DNA of 64,000 nt from Enoplolaimus lenunculus. Lineage: Eukaryota; Nematoda; Enoplea; Enoplida; Thoracostomopsidae. The position numbers were made by a program, and so were the translations under genes. Each line of letters begins with the position of its first letter. Position 1 is the first letter of the stretch. The notes beneath the pieces were generated by a model, which was not told the DNA's origin, did no database searches, and saw only the letters and a list, made by a program, of their open reading frames with translations. Where the stretch lies: NCBI GenBank assembly GCA_030248215.1, contig JASANG010003922.1, positions 62,001 through 126,000 on the forward strand, written 5' to 3'. This document shows, one piece after another, positions 49,537 to 61,509 of this stretch.

Positions 49537-50223
49537 GGGTTTTTAACGATTTGCAATCAAGTTTGAAAATTTTTACGGTCGCCAAAAATTTTTCCAGGGG
49601 GGCTGAAACCCACCTGGTTACGGGACCGTTATCTGTCCTGTGCAGCTAATTTGGTGTCGTCATAACCCTTGGTGTTATCATACTTCTTTAAAACGGAGTA
49701 ATCTACTTGAGTAACAACCATATTTTATGAAAAACAGGCTGAAATCAATTTTGACAATGTTCAATTTTGGTTCAAATCTAAAAATCATAGGGTCTAATTT
49801 TTCTGGGAAAAGTAATAGACGGGGGTTAGATTTTCCGTAAGAAAAATCCGACGGCTGTCTAACTTTTCCTAAAATATATAAAAACTTTTGTGGGTTCCAT
49901 TTTTCCAAGTAAAATTCGGACTGTGGTCTAATTTTTTCTTGGAAAAATCAGGTGGATGTCTGATCCTTCCTAGGAAAACTCAGACGGTAGTCTGATTTTC
50001 TGTGCACCACCGATATTCGTCAACTTCCGTTGTATTTTGTTGTGTATTATACACCGAGGCTACTCCATCCTCTTCGCAGTTACCGCAAAAATAGCTAAAT
50101 TCATGAGCAGTACTATACGTTTCCAACATACTAGGTCAACTATCAGCTCACAAACACGCTTGTAAAATTGCATTTCCAAATTTTGAGTAGCTTTTATTTC
50201 AATATTGAAACGTAAAAACAGTA

Positions 50224-50378
50224 GCGTCCGCACAAAGGGGGGCATCGTATGATTTTGGGGCTCCCGTAAAATTGCAAATCAAGATTGTTTACTTTTAGAC
50301 CGAGTTAATTGGGGAGGCTCCAGCAAAACTTGGGGGAGGGGCACGGTCCCCAATGCCCCCCGTGGGGACGTCCGCGTA
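50224..50378. mobile_element. Small GC-ended inverted-repeat element
   Basis: GCGTCCGCACAAAGGGGGGC on the left; the right end in reverse complement reads GGACGTCCCCACGGGGGGC. The interior has GGGGCTCC and GGAGGCTCC motifs. The target duplication is unclear. Confidence 0.5.
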
Positions 50379-50450
50379 TAGAAATAAGATTTGTATAAAG
50401 TACAAAAAATAAACCTACGTGATTACATTACAGTAAGATATTGAAGAACT

Positions 50451-50647
50451 GGACCATGTTTCTTTCAATGGAGTACAAGTTCCCCTAGGACTGTAACAGA
50501 ACAAGCTTAAACATTAAACTAATTTTTTGCTTAGGCTTAGGGTTCGGCCTGGGCTTAGTTCTTATTAACTAACTAATCCGGCTGATAAAGCTTAGGCTAA
50601 GGAATATGCATATACTACTATTACGTCACTCAAACTAACATTGGTTA
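50451..50647. mobile_element. GGCC-family MITE, diverged
   Basis: GGACCATGTTTCTTTCAATG at the left and CTCAAACTAACATTGGTT at the right, with CTTAGGCTTAGGG and GGAATATGCATATACTACTA inside. No duplication remains. Confidence 0.6.
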
Positions 50648-51218
50648 AATCGTCTAATTGATTTACGTAGTTTTACGTTATGACACACCTTTCCGAAACA
50701 CTACAATATCTTCATTGCTTTTACAGGATATGCAGTATATGCATCGGAAATTTAAAATGGCTTTAACCGTGAAATTATCAGACAGGAAACATATTTTCGT
50801 AAACCATGACAGATTAATATCAATTGAGAACCAGAGAGAGTTCTGGCTTACGTTTTGCATTCAATCGAAGAGAACACTTTTCTTATTAGTATTAAGACTC
50901 TGAAAAATTTCATCTAGAAAATTTGCTTTTATACATACAATATAGGTGACCTGTTTTTATTTAATACGGTATCGGACATACGTCTTACAACCAGCATACT
51001 GACATATTTGAAACACTGATAATCATATTGTCCGCAATACAAACACGAACTTACAAACTCATACAAATTCACATTCTCCGACAGAATGATTTGTAATTGC
51101 GACTGCGCTTGTAAAGCGAGCCGCTAATGATTGTTCGTTTGTTCCCAAACCTAATTTATCAGCTAGCTATTCCTCCGCATATATTTCAGTAATGCGTCTA
51201 CTCGGTCCCCTAAATATG

Positions 51219-54200
51219 CTATTTACGAATAACTGGTATTGGATCAAGCTCAGTATCAAAGTTAATTAAATTAACGTCATCCAGCGGATTGCTGATAAAT
51301 CCATTTTGATACTCGGCACTCTGTGTACTACCAGTAACACTTACGGCACTTGCGACCTTTGCAGTGACATGATGCCGGACTTTATGATCTGATTCGTTGT
51401 GCTTCTCGATAGGATTTTGAGAATTACTTATTGGCAGTTTTGGCGATGGAGCCTTACCATGTCGAATCTGATACACCAAACTAGTACGAGATGGCCTAGA
51501 CGGACGGCTAGCACTAGCAGCTTGGGAAGAGAACCTGGGGCTACCGTCGCTGGTATTTGGCAAGACCTGTTCACTTTGTACTTGCGCCGTACTTTGACTG
51601 GATTTGCCGTATTTTACTGTTAACCTTGAACGAATGCTTTCGATGACTTGCTCCGTACTCATTTGTTCAGGAGATTTCTCACTTGGATTTAAATGTAGAA
51701 ATTCTGATAAGTCAGGTCCTTGTGCTCCAAGAGGATCTTCTGGTATTAAAAATTCGTCATCATAAAACACGAATGGCAGAAGTCTAAAATAAAGCAAACA
51801 CAATAATAATAGCAATAAAATAACATTAGGCAATGCCAAATTGTAAATGTTTTTGCATCAATATTGTTTGCCCTTTCCACAGTAAATTGGGATAACAAGA
51901 GTACAAAACTCATGCTCCTAAAAACATAAAAAACATTATGTTTGTGCACTACAGTATGCATGTATGTAATTACTGCCGCCTAGTCTGTAACACTAATTAT
52001 TGTTTTATACAAAGTCAATCCATAGATTTTCGTGCATGCATCCATTACGCAATGGTGTTCAACTGAACCAAAAAACGTTTTAAAAAGTCGCAAAGATTAG
52101 CAATAAAATACACCTAAGAATACGCAAAGGACCGAGCAAAATATTTTGCAAACCTGTTATGTATTATATCCTGAAATCTTGGATATTTTTTGAGTTGATC
52201 TCGAAATTGATCATTAGATACGACAACGCCATGTTTAGCTTCAGCAATCTTCAATATAAACCTATAAAGTTTGAATAATACATAAATTATGGCAGGGAGA
52301 CACCGAATCCACAATTTGTGCGATCCCGAAACTTCTGAGCATTGACATTTGGAAAAACCAATTTGACATGCCGGCATATCAAACTTAATTTTATGCATGC
52401 AACAGAAACATGTAAATTTTGAAGTATCGAAACCAGAATTCGTTGAAACATGAATTGAGGATCGAACCGCCAGTACTAATAATTTTCGAAAATATGAAAT
52501 ATTTTCAATCAGAACTATTATATTCAACTTTTGAAACATAAATACGATCTTCGCAAACCTCAAAATCGGTGCGTAAATCGCAAAACTGGTCATGCACAAG
52601 TAACAAGTACAATCGATAACCCCTCCATACGACTTCAATTTTTAAAAAAACAGCGATTTCAGGCAATCAGATTCAAACCGAAATACGGTAAAACACAACA
52701 AAACATAAAGATTTTAATTTCGAGCTATGTGTTCTAAATATATTCCCCCTTACGCATCATCATGTGAAGATATTCTGTTCAGAGGATTGCCCTCCGAGTC
52801 AATCAAAAGCCTCGACGGTGTTTCAACAACAAGAGACATCTCTTTTAGAAAGTCAACATACTCCATTCCGATCGGCTTAAAAACAAAAACCGATAAGTGT
52901 AAAAACTAACAGATCTTTGATTTTATGACATAATAAATCCAGAATCGCGTGAAAGTTCTCACGACACAGCTTCGTCGCATTTTTGAAACAGTTGGAAAAA
53001 TTTAATTGATGACTTACGAATACGTATCAGCCTGTTTATTAGTAGACACAGCACAAGTTAGACCTAAAGAGTTAATTACAGAAGGAACCGATTCAAACGT
53101 TAAATTGGGTCTCCTATTAACAAGTTACTTCATGACGTATAACAAAGTGCGACATTAATATACTATGGTTTCGGTGGTTTTGTAACATCTGGCCACTGGC
53201 CATACTCTGATATGCGGCAATGTACAGCGCCGAGAATAGTAGCCATCCCACGCCCCTAACAGGGGAGGTCCTCAGTCCCCAGATGCCCATAACAAAATTT
53301 TAAATTACAACATTTAAGATGCAGACTTATGATTTTGTCCATAAATACTAAAATTATATGTATCTTTGCACTATTTAACACTGGCATTGGTGGATCCAGA
53401 AATTTCTTGTGGGGGAATGCACAAATGGGAAATGTTAAGTATTGGTATAATATATATTATAAATACGTGTATGCAATGCACTCATTGAAGCGAATGTTGC
53501 ATAATTTTTCTAGTATATGATATCTTAGTTGTTACTAGGACGAAGAGGTTTTTTTCGTATTTTCAAAAATCACCATAAGTGCCATTATAGGTTACGTTGG
53601 TTTTAACCGTGAAAAAAAGTTACACGCGGCAGCCGGTGGGGGGATGGATCCCCATCCCCCATGGATCCGCCCTTAAACACTGGCGACGATAATGATATAC
53701 TCGTCTAGAATAATTTTGATTTTTTCTTCGGTTTGTAATGGCCCTATTCACTGTGGTGGAAGCCCACACTTGGCACACCACAGCTAGTGCATGGCACTCA
53801 ATTTAGGTTCTTATAAACTTGCGCGTGTCCAGAAAATAGCGTTAATGACGTTTTAAATATCGTAATTCAAGCATTTACTTCAGAGCAATCAAATAAACGC
53901 TATTAAAGTACACTACATTTCCTTGTCCTCGCGCTGGCGTTGGCACATGGCGTGGAAGAACAACACAGACATCGTGATCATCATCAAGAAAATACTGTAC
54001 GGCGATCACAAGTCCTTTTCCACTAAAGAACCGATTCTTACCGTGACTATAATCAGAAACAGTAAAACTTTCAGTATATGGGTCGCGCGGCGCTAGCAAA
54101 ACAAAAATCTAGTTTAAGAATTGTTGTACGGCGCGATGCATCAACTCACGTCAGTTACCTACGGTGGCGGACGGTATAAAATTAATCAAAAAAGTATAGC

Positions 54201-57200
54201 ACTATCCTAACTAAAACACAATTGTAGTGTATTTTGTTATCATGGTAGTACAACAGAAAAAGTGGGCCAAAGAAAACCAAAAATTTAAATCTCAGCAAAT
54301 TTCTTCCCCATAATATCCACATAAAACCGTTATAAACTAAGTAGGCCAAAAACATAAAGCGCTATCTATTTGGAATAAAATCTTTAAGACTTACAAGTAA
54401 GCAACATTTAGGCCATCAATCACAACAGTGCGCGGTTTCGCACGAACATCATGTAAGCTGCGATTCTCCTAAAAATCAAACATAGAAAAACACTGAATGC
54501 GATCGCTCACAAACACGATCTGACCTGCTCGCGGTTACAACTACGGTTATAACCGCGTCCACAACCGCAAAAATGCTGGTATTAAAAGTTTCAGCAGGTT
54601 ATATATGCAGTTACAACCGTGGTTCGATAGGCGACTACAAGCGCTTCTCAAAACGCAGTTCCTCGCGAGCAAAACAATTCAAACTCGATTAATGCGAGCT
54701 TAATTCTGCCCCCGTGACCATGCCACAAGTGTGTTTAACGTTACAATATTTTGGTTTCGCGTATGACTTCAGCAGTGCATCAGTAAACGTTGTTTTAATA
54801 AACATTGGTTATACCAAAAGTGGATGATGCATACTAACAAGAGCATGCAACGGGGCACATTCTGTGTAGAAAAGAATGTACCCGGTACGCGTTGCATTTT
54901 TGGCCTACCCCCCTTTATTTAGAAGGTGGGTACAACCTATGCGAACCACGACACATTATGTATTCGGCAACAAACTGCTCTATTTATAATTTAATTTAGG
55001 GTATATTGCATGTGATAGCAACAGGGACAAAAATGTAACGCGTGCCGGGTACATTCTTTTCTACTCAGAATGTGTCCAGTTGCACACCCTTGTTAAATAG
55101 CGATTATCCACTCTTGGTTATACTAAGACCCTATAGAATAAGTAGACTAAAAATAACTTACCATATTATCACAGTTTGTCGTCTGTTCTGAGGCGCCGCC
55201 TGTCATGTTTTCAGCGTTATACGACCCTGTACTTTCTAAAATTAACGTATTGCTAAAAATTTTCAGTGATTGGCGATAAAGTGTTGCGACTAAAAATTTC
55301 AAAATATTCAGTTTCATCTAACTGCATATTGCAAAACATCACATCCCATAGCTTCCGCTTTGAAAGAAACATTATTATACTTTGAAATGTTTCAATAGAT
55401 AGAATTATGATTCGTTGCATAACTGCAAGTTTGCGTTGACAACCAGTATTATGATGATCAATGTGCACATTAAACACGTTATAAACTTGAGTTTAAGCAA
55501 GTTTTTAGATGTAATACTCCAATTTTTCATACTGTTCCACAAAACCAAAAAGTTCCGGTGCATGCGTTTTTCACCGGAACAGTAATAGGATTTGGATTTT
55601 TGCACGAATTTCTTCTGTACAGGAATTCCGGAGGCCTAGTATTAAATTTTCCACTGAGACGCGACTGTTATCGCGTATCTAGACGCGACTGTGTGCGATC
55701 AAATAAAATTTATACGTGCAGACGCATAGCGACTACTGAGCAGTTATTTCTATCCCGTGAATGTAATTAAAACGTACATGAAAATTCACTTTTTGGAATG
55801 CGAGTATCCAGTTCTTGGTACCGTTTCTCACTGTTAACTTCATTTCTTGAATTTTCCACATTACTAGAACGCACTCCAATAAAATCAATATTCGATTCAT
55901 TGCCCAACTGAGTCGCTTTCTGTTTCAGTTTCTTAATCAATGTTAATCTTTCGTCAAAACCAGACAACTGGGATATCGTAGAAGTAGTGCCAGTACCTGC
56001 TATATTCACGTCTTCGTTCGTTGAATTAAGCTTTGCTTCATTATTCACACTGCAGCGTTGTTGTTCCTCGCCATATGTAATATTAGACACTGTCAACTGA
56101 TTGGAATTATTACTCGGAACAGCTACTGTGCTCGTTGTAGTTACTTCAGGAATGACACCAGAATCCTGCATTAGCTTTTCATCGGATATATCGGAACAAC
56201 CTCTTTTCCATCGCAGCCATTTGAGAAGAATGCGAAGCGACTCCGGTGGAAGTGACCTAAATTAACCAAAGAGTAAATGCGAACTACAACAGAACGGCTA
56301 AAAATGCATCGGCCCACATTAGTTATAACAGACAGCCCAATGTCAAAGCCTAAACCTATATAAGTATATATAGACACATGCGTATATGGCTAAAAAACGC
56401 CTAATCCTAAGCAGCATCTCCGTCTCTAAAACCATCAGCCTCTCAGTTTCTTAATGGGCAGGCCCTGCGGAACATGTGTCGATACATATCCGTTGAACAG
56501 GTAACGAAATATAAAAACAAACCGCTATAATACCTACTAAACAATGCAAGACGACACAGTTCAAGTAAAAATTACTCACGTAGTAGATACGGAAAACGCG
56601 TTTTACCTGCAGCTGGAAATATCCATTTGCGTTCCAATAGACTGGTATTTCAAATGTCGTAGCAAAACGGATCGTTTAATATTTGGCAAGTCCAAATCTA
56701 TTTTCGACTGATGCTCGCTAAAACTATCGACCAGGCATGACAATTCTTGCTTCGCAGCATAACAAGCCGTTTCAGAACCGGATATTGTAAGCAAATTCAT
56801 ACCCCTGAGAATTTCGATATAGACCTAAAAATGTACATTTGCACAACGTTTGACGTGTGTTAAAAACTGTGATCGTATCTGGGTCAACAACTAATTATCA
56901 TTACGCTAGCCGACTTATATTTAAGAAGAAGTTTCAAAACTCGATTAGTACTCTTTACTTAGCTTTAAGAAAATACTATACTACCGAACTGTAACCAACC
57001 GATGGCTGAAAACCCAACTATTTCTTCTGCAAACATTGCGTTTAATCAATCGATTAGGGACACAATTACTGGCAAAAGAATGTATTTTGTAGCGAAAGCC
57101 ACGTTGTTTGCACAAAGCACAATACAATACTAGAATCGAAATGAGTACAGCATAGCATTATAATAGTGCTAACCAGATAATGTTTCTCAACAGCATATAA

Positions 57201-57840
57201 CCACGTTTCGTCTTTGAATAAGTGACCATTGAGCAATTCCGGGTACTCAATCATAATTTTTTCTTCTGGCTGATAAACTGCGATAAAGTATTCCTGAAGA
57301 CGTCTAACGTGACATTATATAAGTCCTCCGCAGTCAGCAGTTATCGCAAGTACGCCCATGGTCGCGGTTTCGCAAATAATTGAAATTTTTTGCTCGAGAT
57401 CGGTCAGGTTTAAAGACGCGATTGCAGTCACTTTTAAGAAGTCGTAGATTTAACTAGTTAGTGTTGGAACGCGATCGCCATTACTAATTGTGTTCCAATG
57501 CTTTACTGTTATACGTAAGGCACATGTTGTAAAATATAATCTTATTGTAACACACAAATTTACAAATGGAACAAAAATCTAATTTTATTTTGAACGACAA
57601 GACCTAAATTCAGTATGATGCGGCTTATGCTCAACCAACCTTTGCGGACCATGAATCTCCATTCCACGTTTTAACGCAATAAATGCGTTCACAACCATCA
57701 GCAGCCACGTCAGATTCTATTTCGGAAATTTTCATGCGCGAATCAAATAGCTCTTCTAATTTCACTTCAATAATGTGCGGTTCCGGTGTAAGGCCGTTTG
57801 GCATTATAGTGGTAACCATGAATTCTTGGACCTCTGCCAT
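51219..57840 (-). CDS. N4BP1: KH-NYN ribonuclease of the N4BP1/KHNYN family
   Basis: Putative endoribonuclease; vertebrate relatives degrade viral and inflammatory mRNAs. Exons: 57640-57840, 57174-57293, 56607-56824, 55790-56256, 55162-55235, 54395-54468, 53917-54046, 52754-52875, 52154-52261, 51219-51783, giving 692 residues in one open frame. The N-terminal 150 residues match the N4BP1 KH-like region (WSAKEYFIAVYQPEEK, MNLLTISGSETA). The NYN/PIN-like nuclease spans about 361-535: VVIDGLNVAY, HGKNRFFSGKGL, ISSHDDA, VVVSNDQFRD and PEDPLGAQGPDL; the acidic catalytic positions are present. The serine-rich C-terminus shows no CUE-like module or PPxY motif. The 54046 acceptor was chosen because it restores the phase and the HG-K-FFS spacing of the family. 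The 55790 donor and 55235 acceptor are the least certain. Whether it is closer to N4BP1, KHNYN or ZC3H12 cannot be settled here. Confidence 0.9.
53385..53675. mobile_element. hAT-type MITE with perfect 8-bp duplication
   Basis: Begins CATTGGTGGATCCAGAAATT and ends CATGGATCCGCCCTTA; aacactgg flanks it at 53377-53384 and 53676-53683. It lies in an intron of the KH-NYN gene. A related end is seen near 14213. Confidence 0.88.
54810..55123. mobile_element. Element with about 100-bp inverted repeats in KH-NYN intron
   Basis: The left arm contains AGTGGATGATGCATACTAAC and GAAAAGAATGTACCCGGTAC; the right arm in reverse complement contains AGTGGATAATCGCTATTTAA and GAAAAGAATGTACCCGGCAC. The arms cover about two thirds of the element. 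TATA bases at the ends suggest TA insertion. It is of the same family as 3054-3327. Confidence 0.75.
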
Positions 57841-57921
57841 TACTAATCTGGAAATAGACCAAAACTATACAGTATGCAATACAGCTCTGCACATTCGAGC
57901 TCTACCACTCCAACACCCTGG

Positions 57922-58714
57922 CTTCTCCACAGCTTGAAAATTTCCGCCGGGGGGCGTTTCCTGGCAGGCACCAGGAGTTTCCTAGGGGGCAGCTGATTTT
58001 GCTGGGGGCAGTTTTCCTGGGGGCCCCCAGATGATCTGGGGGGTACTGGGGGACAGGTTTAAAATTTTGCAAACCGACTTTTTGAACCATTTTTTCATTC
58101 TAGACCGTGTTTCCAACTCAACTTAAGATTACTCATCGCTCAACATGACAAAAATTTCTCACAAATGCTAATAACAATAATTTTATCTAATATTACGTAT
58201 ATACTGACAACTTAACCAGAAGTTGAAAGAAGCACAATTATATAAAATATAGATAATATATAATTGAAACTGTGATTAATATATATTTTGTATATTAGTC
58301 ACAGCTTCAGTTTATCATAAGGCTCAGGCGGGTTGAACTTGCTGCTGCAAGGTACTTTCGAATGCTGTATGCCCTGAAACGGTCTTTATATAATTGTGCT
58401 TTTCAGTTCATTATTGAATTGTATTAGTTACTACGGGTATTTGTAACGCTATTAAAAATTATGAGTACTCAGCGTAACATATAATCATATTTTGCCGAAT
58501 GTCCGCCTCAAAAGAAGTCCAGGTCTTTACGTTTTAACATTGAAAATTTTTGACCTAAAAAAGTCCTGGGGTCCCCCAGCAAAAAAATTTGCTGGGGGGC
58601 ATTTTGCTGGGGGGCGGCCGAAAATTCGCCGGGGGGCCTTTCCTGGGGGCGGCAAAATTTTCGCCGGGGGAAAATGAAAATTTCGAAAAGTACTGGCCCC
58701 CCGCTGTGGAGAAG
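57922..58714. mobile_element. G-rich element with 12-bp inverted ends
   Basis: CTTCTCCACAGC at 57922-57933 and its reverse complement at 58703-58714. Just inside both ends lie runs of GGGGGC-type sequence (57947-58060 and 58565-58672), potential G-quadruplex DNA. The middle has a hairpin: AGCACAATTATATAAA near 58231 pairs with TTTATATAATTGTGCT near 58386. It starts 82 bp upstream of the KH-NYN start codon. No target duplication is visible. Confidence 0.5.
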
Positions 58715-58846
58715 ATAGACACCTACGGCATTCTGGACAAAACAAATGCGAGCAACAAATTAAAATATGCTAAAAGCACTAACAAATAGCCTGAAGATGT
58801 TGCTAAAACCTAAAACCTATCGTTGCGGAACTAATGTTACTTTAAA

Positions 58847-58965
58847 GACCGTCTCATTGTCTCGGGACAGCAATATATCAGTACTCACAACAAAAATAAT
58901 GGGGACATTTGGGAGTGCATATGCGTGCACTCCCAGTTTATTTCTGTCCCGGAACAATGGGACGG
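58847..58965. repeat. Imperfect palindrome, about 119 bp
   Basis: CTCATTGTCTCGGGACAG on the left pairs with CTGTCCCGGAACAATGGG on the right, and the centre is TGGGAGTGCATATGCGTGCA followed by CTCCCA. It is a fold-back sequence of unknown origin, possibly a tiny MITE. Confidence 0.6.
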
Positions 58966-61509
58966 CCTATATCGTAATACTGGCGACACATGGTACCTGG
59001 AATGGTTCAACCGGGTTGAAAATTATCAAACTGAAAATCTAAATATTTTGCCGGAGCTGATACAGAACTAGGCGGTTCAAATGACAACGAATTTTCTTAA
59101 TGCATCAGCCACAATAAAGAGTGTGGCAGAGTGGAGAAAAATGGTACTGATTCCAATACGCAAATTTGGGAATTTTGTTCAATTCTAATACACGTGCACA
59201 GAAACAGGTACTGGTTAAACAATCGTTGTTAAATCAAAATGTTAACTATGCACGCTAATGAAAACGGGAAACTTTGAACTTAAATAAGTATCTTGAAAGA
59301 AATTTAACACAAATTGTATCTATCCCGCTTAATACTTCGCAAAACTAGCTGAGTGACATATCCAGTATGCGTTAAATTTAAATCAAACAATTTCATTCAA
59401 TTCGGAGAATGACGAAAATTAAAATTTACGTCTCACTAATTCGACAAATTTGCGCAGAAAAATTTTATGCGACAGTTGAAGACGGTGTTAGACTAGTGTG
59501 ACCGTTGACTAAATCCTAAACTAGAAAAGATGGCCCTAGTAAATTTTATTGCTGTATAGTTTTACCCTAGATATCCAGTTACAAGTCGTAGTAGAGTGAC
59601 ATTTATTCAGCGTAGGTCATAATTACTTTTTACGAAACTGAAAAGTCTAAAACCAAGCCTACTCTGTTATAGTCCCACTAGAAACTGGGTAGGTCTAAAA
59701 CCAAGGCTATCAGTAAAAACTGCGCATTGTTAGAGTAAAATTCATTCAAAAACTATAAGGTAAACGCGATGCCGCTTGCATTTCCGATAGTCGTGTTATT
59801 AAATCGGTAAAAGAAAATCGCCTATTTATGAGTACATTCATTGAAACGTAATAATTAAGAAATGCAATTTGTTAAGGCCTAGATTTTAACTATTACAAAT
59901 TAACGTTTTTCAGAAATCGATAATTCCTAATCTGCGGTTTACTAAAACGTTAAAATTTTTTATGGATAAAATTTAACAAATTTCTAAATGACACATTTGA
60001 CTTCATACTTCACGTGTCGTCTACTAATAAAATTGTACATTTTAGTATACGCGTGCAATAGTTTAATATATTAAAGTTAATGTTGAAAATTTGTTTAATA
60101 TTACGCTATGGCAATTCCACTACACGAGTTAATTCAAAACATCAGTTCTGGAATGGGCATGCGTACCTGGAAAACGTATAGTGGAATGCAGAAACAACAT
60201 CAGTTCTAATTTGTCAGTGAATGAGAATTAAACAAATTGAATTTATTGAGTTCCATTAAGCGCACAGAAATTTAGGTGAAATTTTGCGTTTTTCCGGAAA
60301 ATAAATGTGACTTCCCACACCGCCACATTCTTTATTGTGGCTGATGCATAAATTTTAACGATGTGCTGTGAAAAGTTTGTATCCTGCGAAATCTCTGTAA
60401 TTAAAACTCCGAAAACTGCTCCTGATTAAAGAAGCCGGCCAAGTGATACAACTGTTATCAAATCACGAAAAATTCACAAACAGCGCCACCGCCAAGGTCA
60501 AATTTCCGAATATTCCTACACCTATCTGACTGCGGACGTTACTTCACTTAACATATTCAGAATTCCGAACTTTGAAATTTAATTTAGTTCCATACTATGC
60601 TTGTCGTTGTTTCAGCTTACATAGATGGCCATTCTACCTACATTACTCGCATATGCTAAAAACAAAATAACACAATTTAATTACAGTCTTCGTATTTACT
60701 GAAATGAATTACTCCAAAATGTTGTAGCAATCTAACATATTATCACCAGATAGATTACCGCAAAAACCATATTTTTTCCGCAAATAACGTATAATTCACA
60801 AGTCAAGTTTTTCATAACCAACTTGTTGCTCGCTTGTCATGCACCGTTTCAACTATACTGCAGTATCAGCAACTCCAATTCACACAACAAAACAAATTTT
60901 ACTAACGAATAATGTATCACTAGACTCGCAATTATTCTACACAATCGATATAACAAAAATATTGGCTTAAATTGCTATGAGAAAATATGTGCATATTCTT
61001 AGTGCTCGCAAGTCCTCAAACAGATAGTATTATTAGCCAAAAACTGAAATAGCAATGGTATAATACAATATTACAGTTTATTGTGTTAATTTTCTGCAAA
61101 CACACCTGAGGTACATCATCAAAGAGCGAATTTTACGGAATTTTACCTTAAAATCATACATTTGCAGAACGGCTTAATGAACTCAAACCGCAAAGAGCTT
61201 ATCTTATACAAAGCCACTACATTCGTTTGCAACCTATAACCAATTTATACGCAGTAAATTATACACAGTTATGTCCCATATCGCAGAGTAAAAGTAAAAG
61301 TCTAGTAATGTTTAAAGCAAACGCTGCGAGCAACGATTTTTTCAACTATGCAAAACAGTGAGTCTGATTCCGATTTCATGATGCACAGTTTGACCACAGA
61401 TACTCATTCAAAAACTAAGGCACACTTACAAGAGGGCCTTATATTCTTAGCTTCTCATGCAAATCGCGTTCGCTAAACTTGACAATAAATTAAAACTATA
61501 TACTACAAA

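Larger units (their letters stand above)
49537..51218. other. Intergenic with transposon pieces
   Basis: No gene is seen. Short repeated motifs of the type TAATTTTTCTTGGAAAAATC (49790-50000) recur several times as a diverged local repeat. On the minus strand AATAAA at 50956-50961 could serve the KH-NYN gene. Confidence 0.4.
57841..61509. other. Intergenic between KH-NYN gene and ATP5PO
   Basis: Holds the G-rich element 57922-58714 and the palindrome 58847-58965. TCTAAAACCAAGCCTACTCT near 59648 is a piece of the GGCC family. The remainder (59700-61509) is AT-rich with no exon or repeat that I recognise. Confidence 0.35.

Noticed and set aside
53875-54099. Use of the longer minus-strand open frame starting at 54099 as the KH-NYN exon
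   Set aside because: Its phase does not join the preceding exon; the acceptor at 54046 restores both phase and the family's residue spacing.
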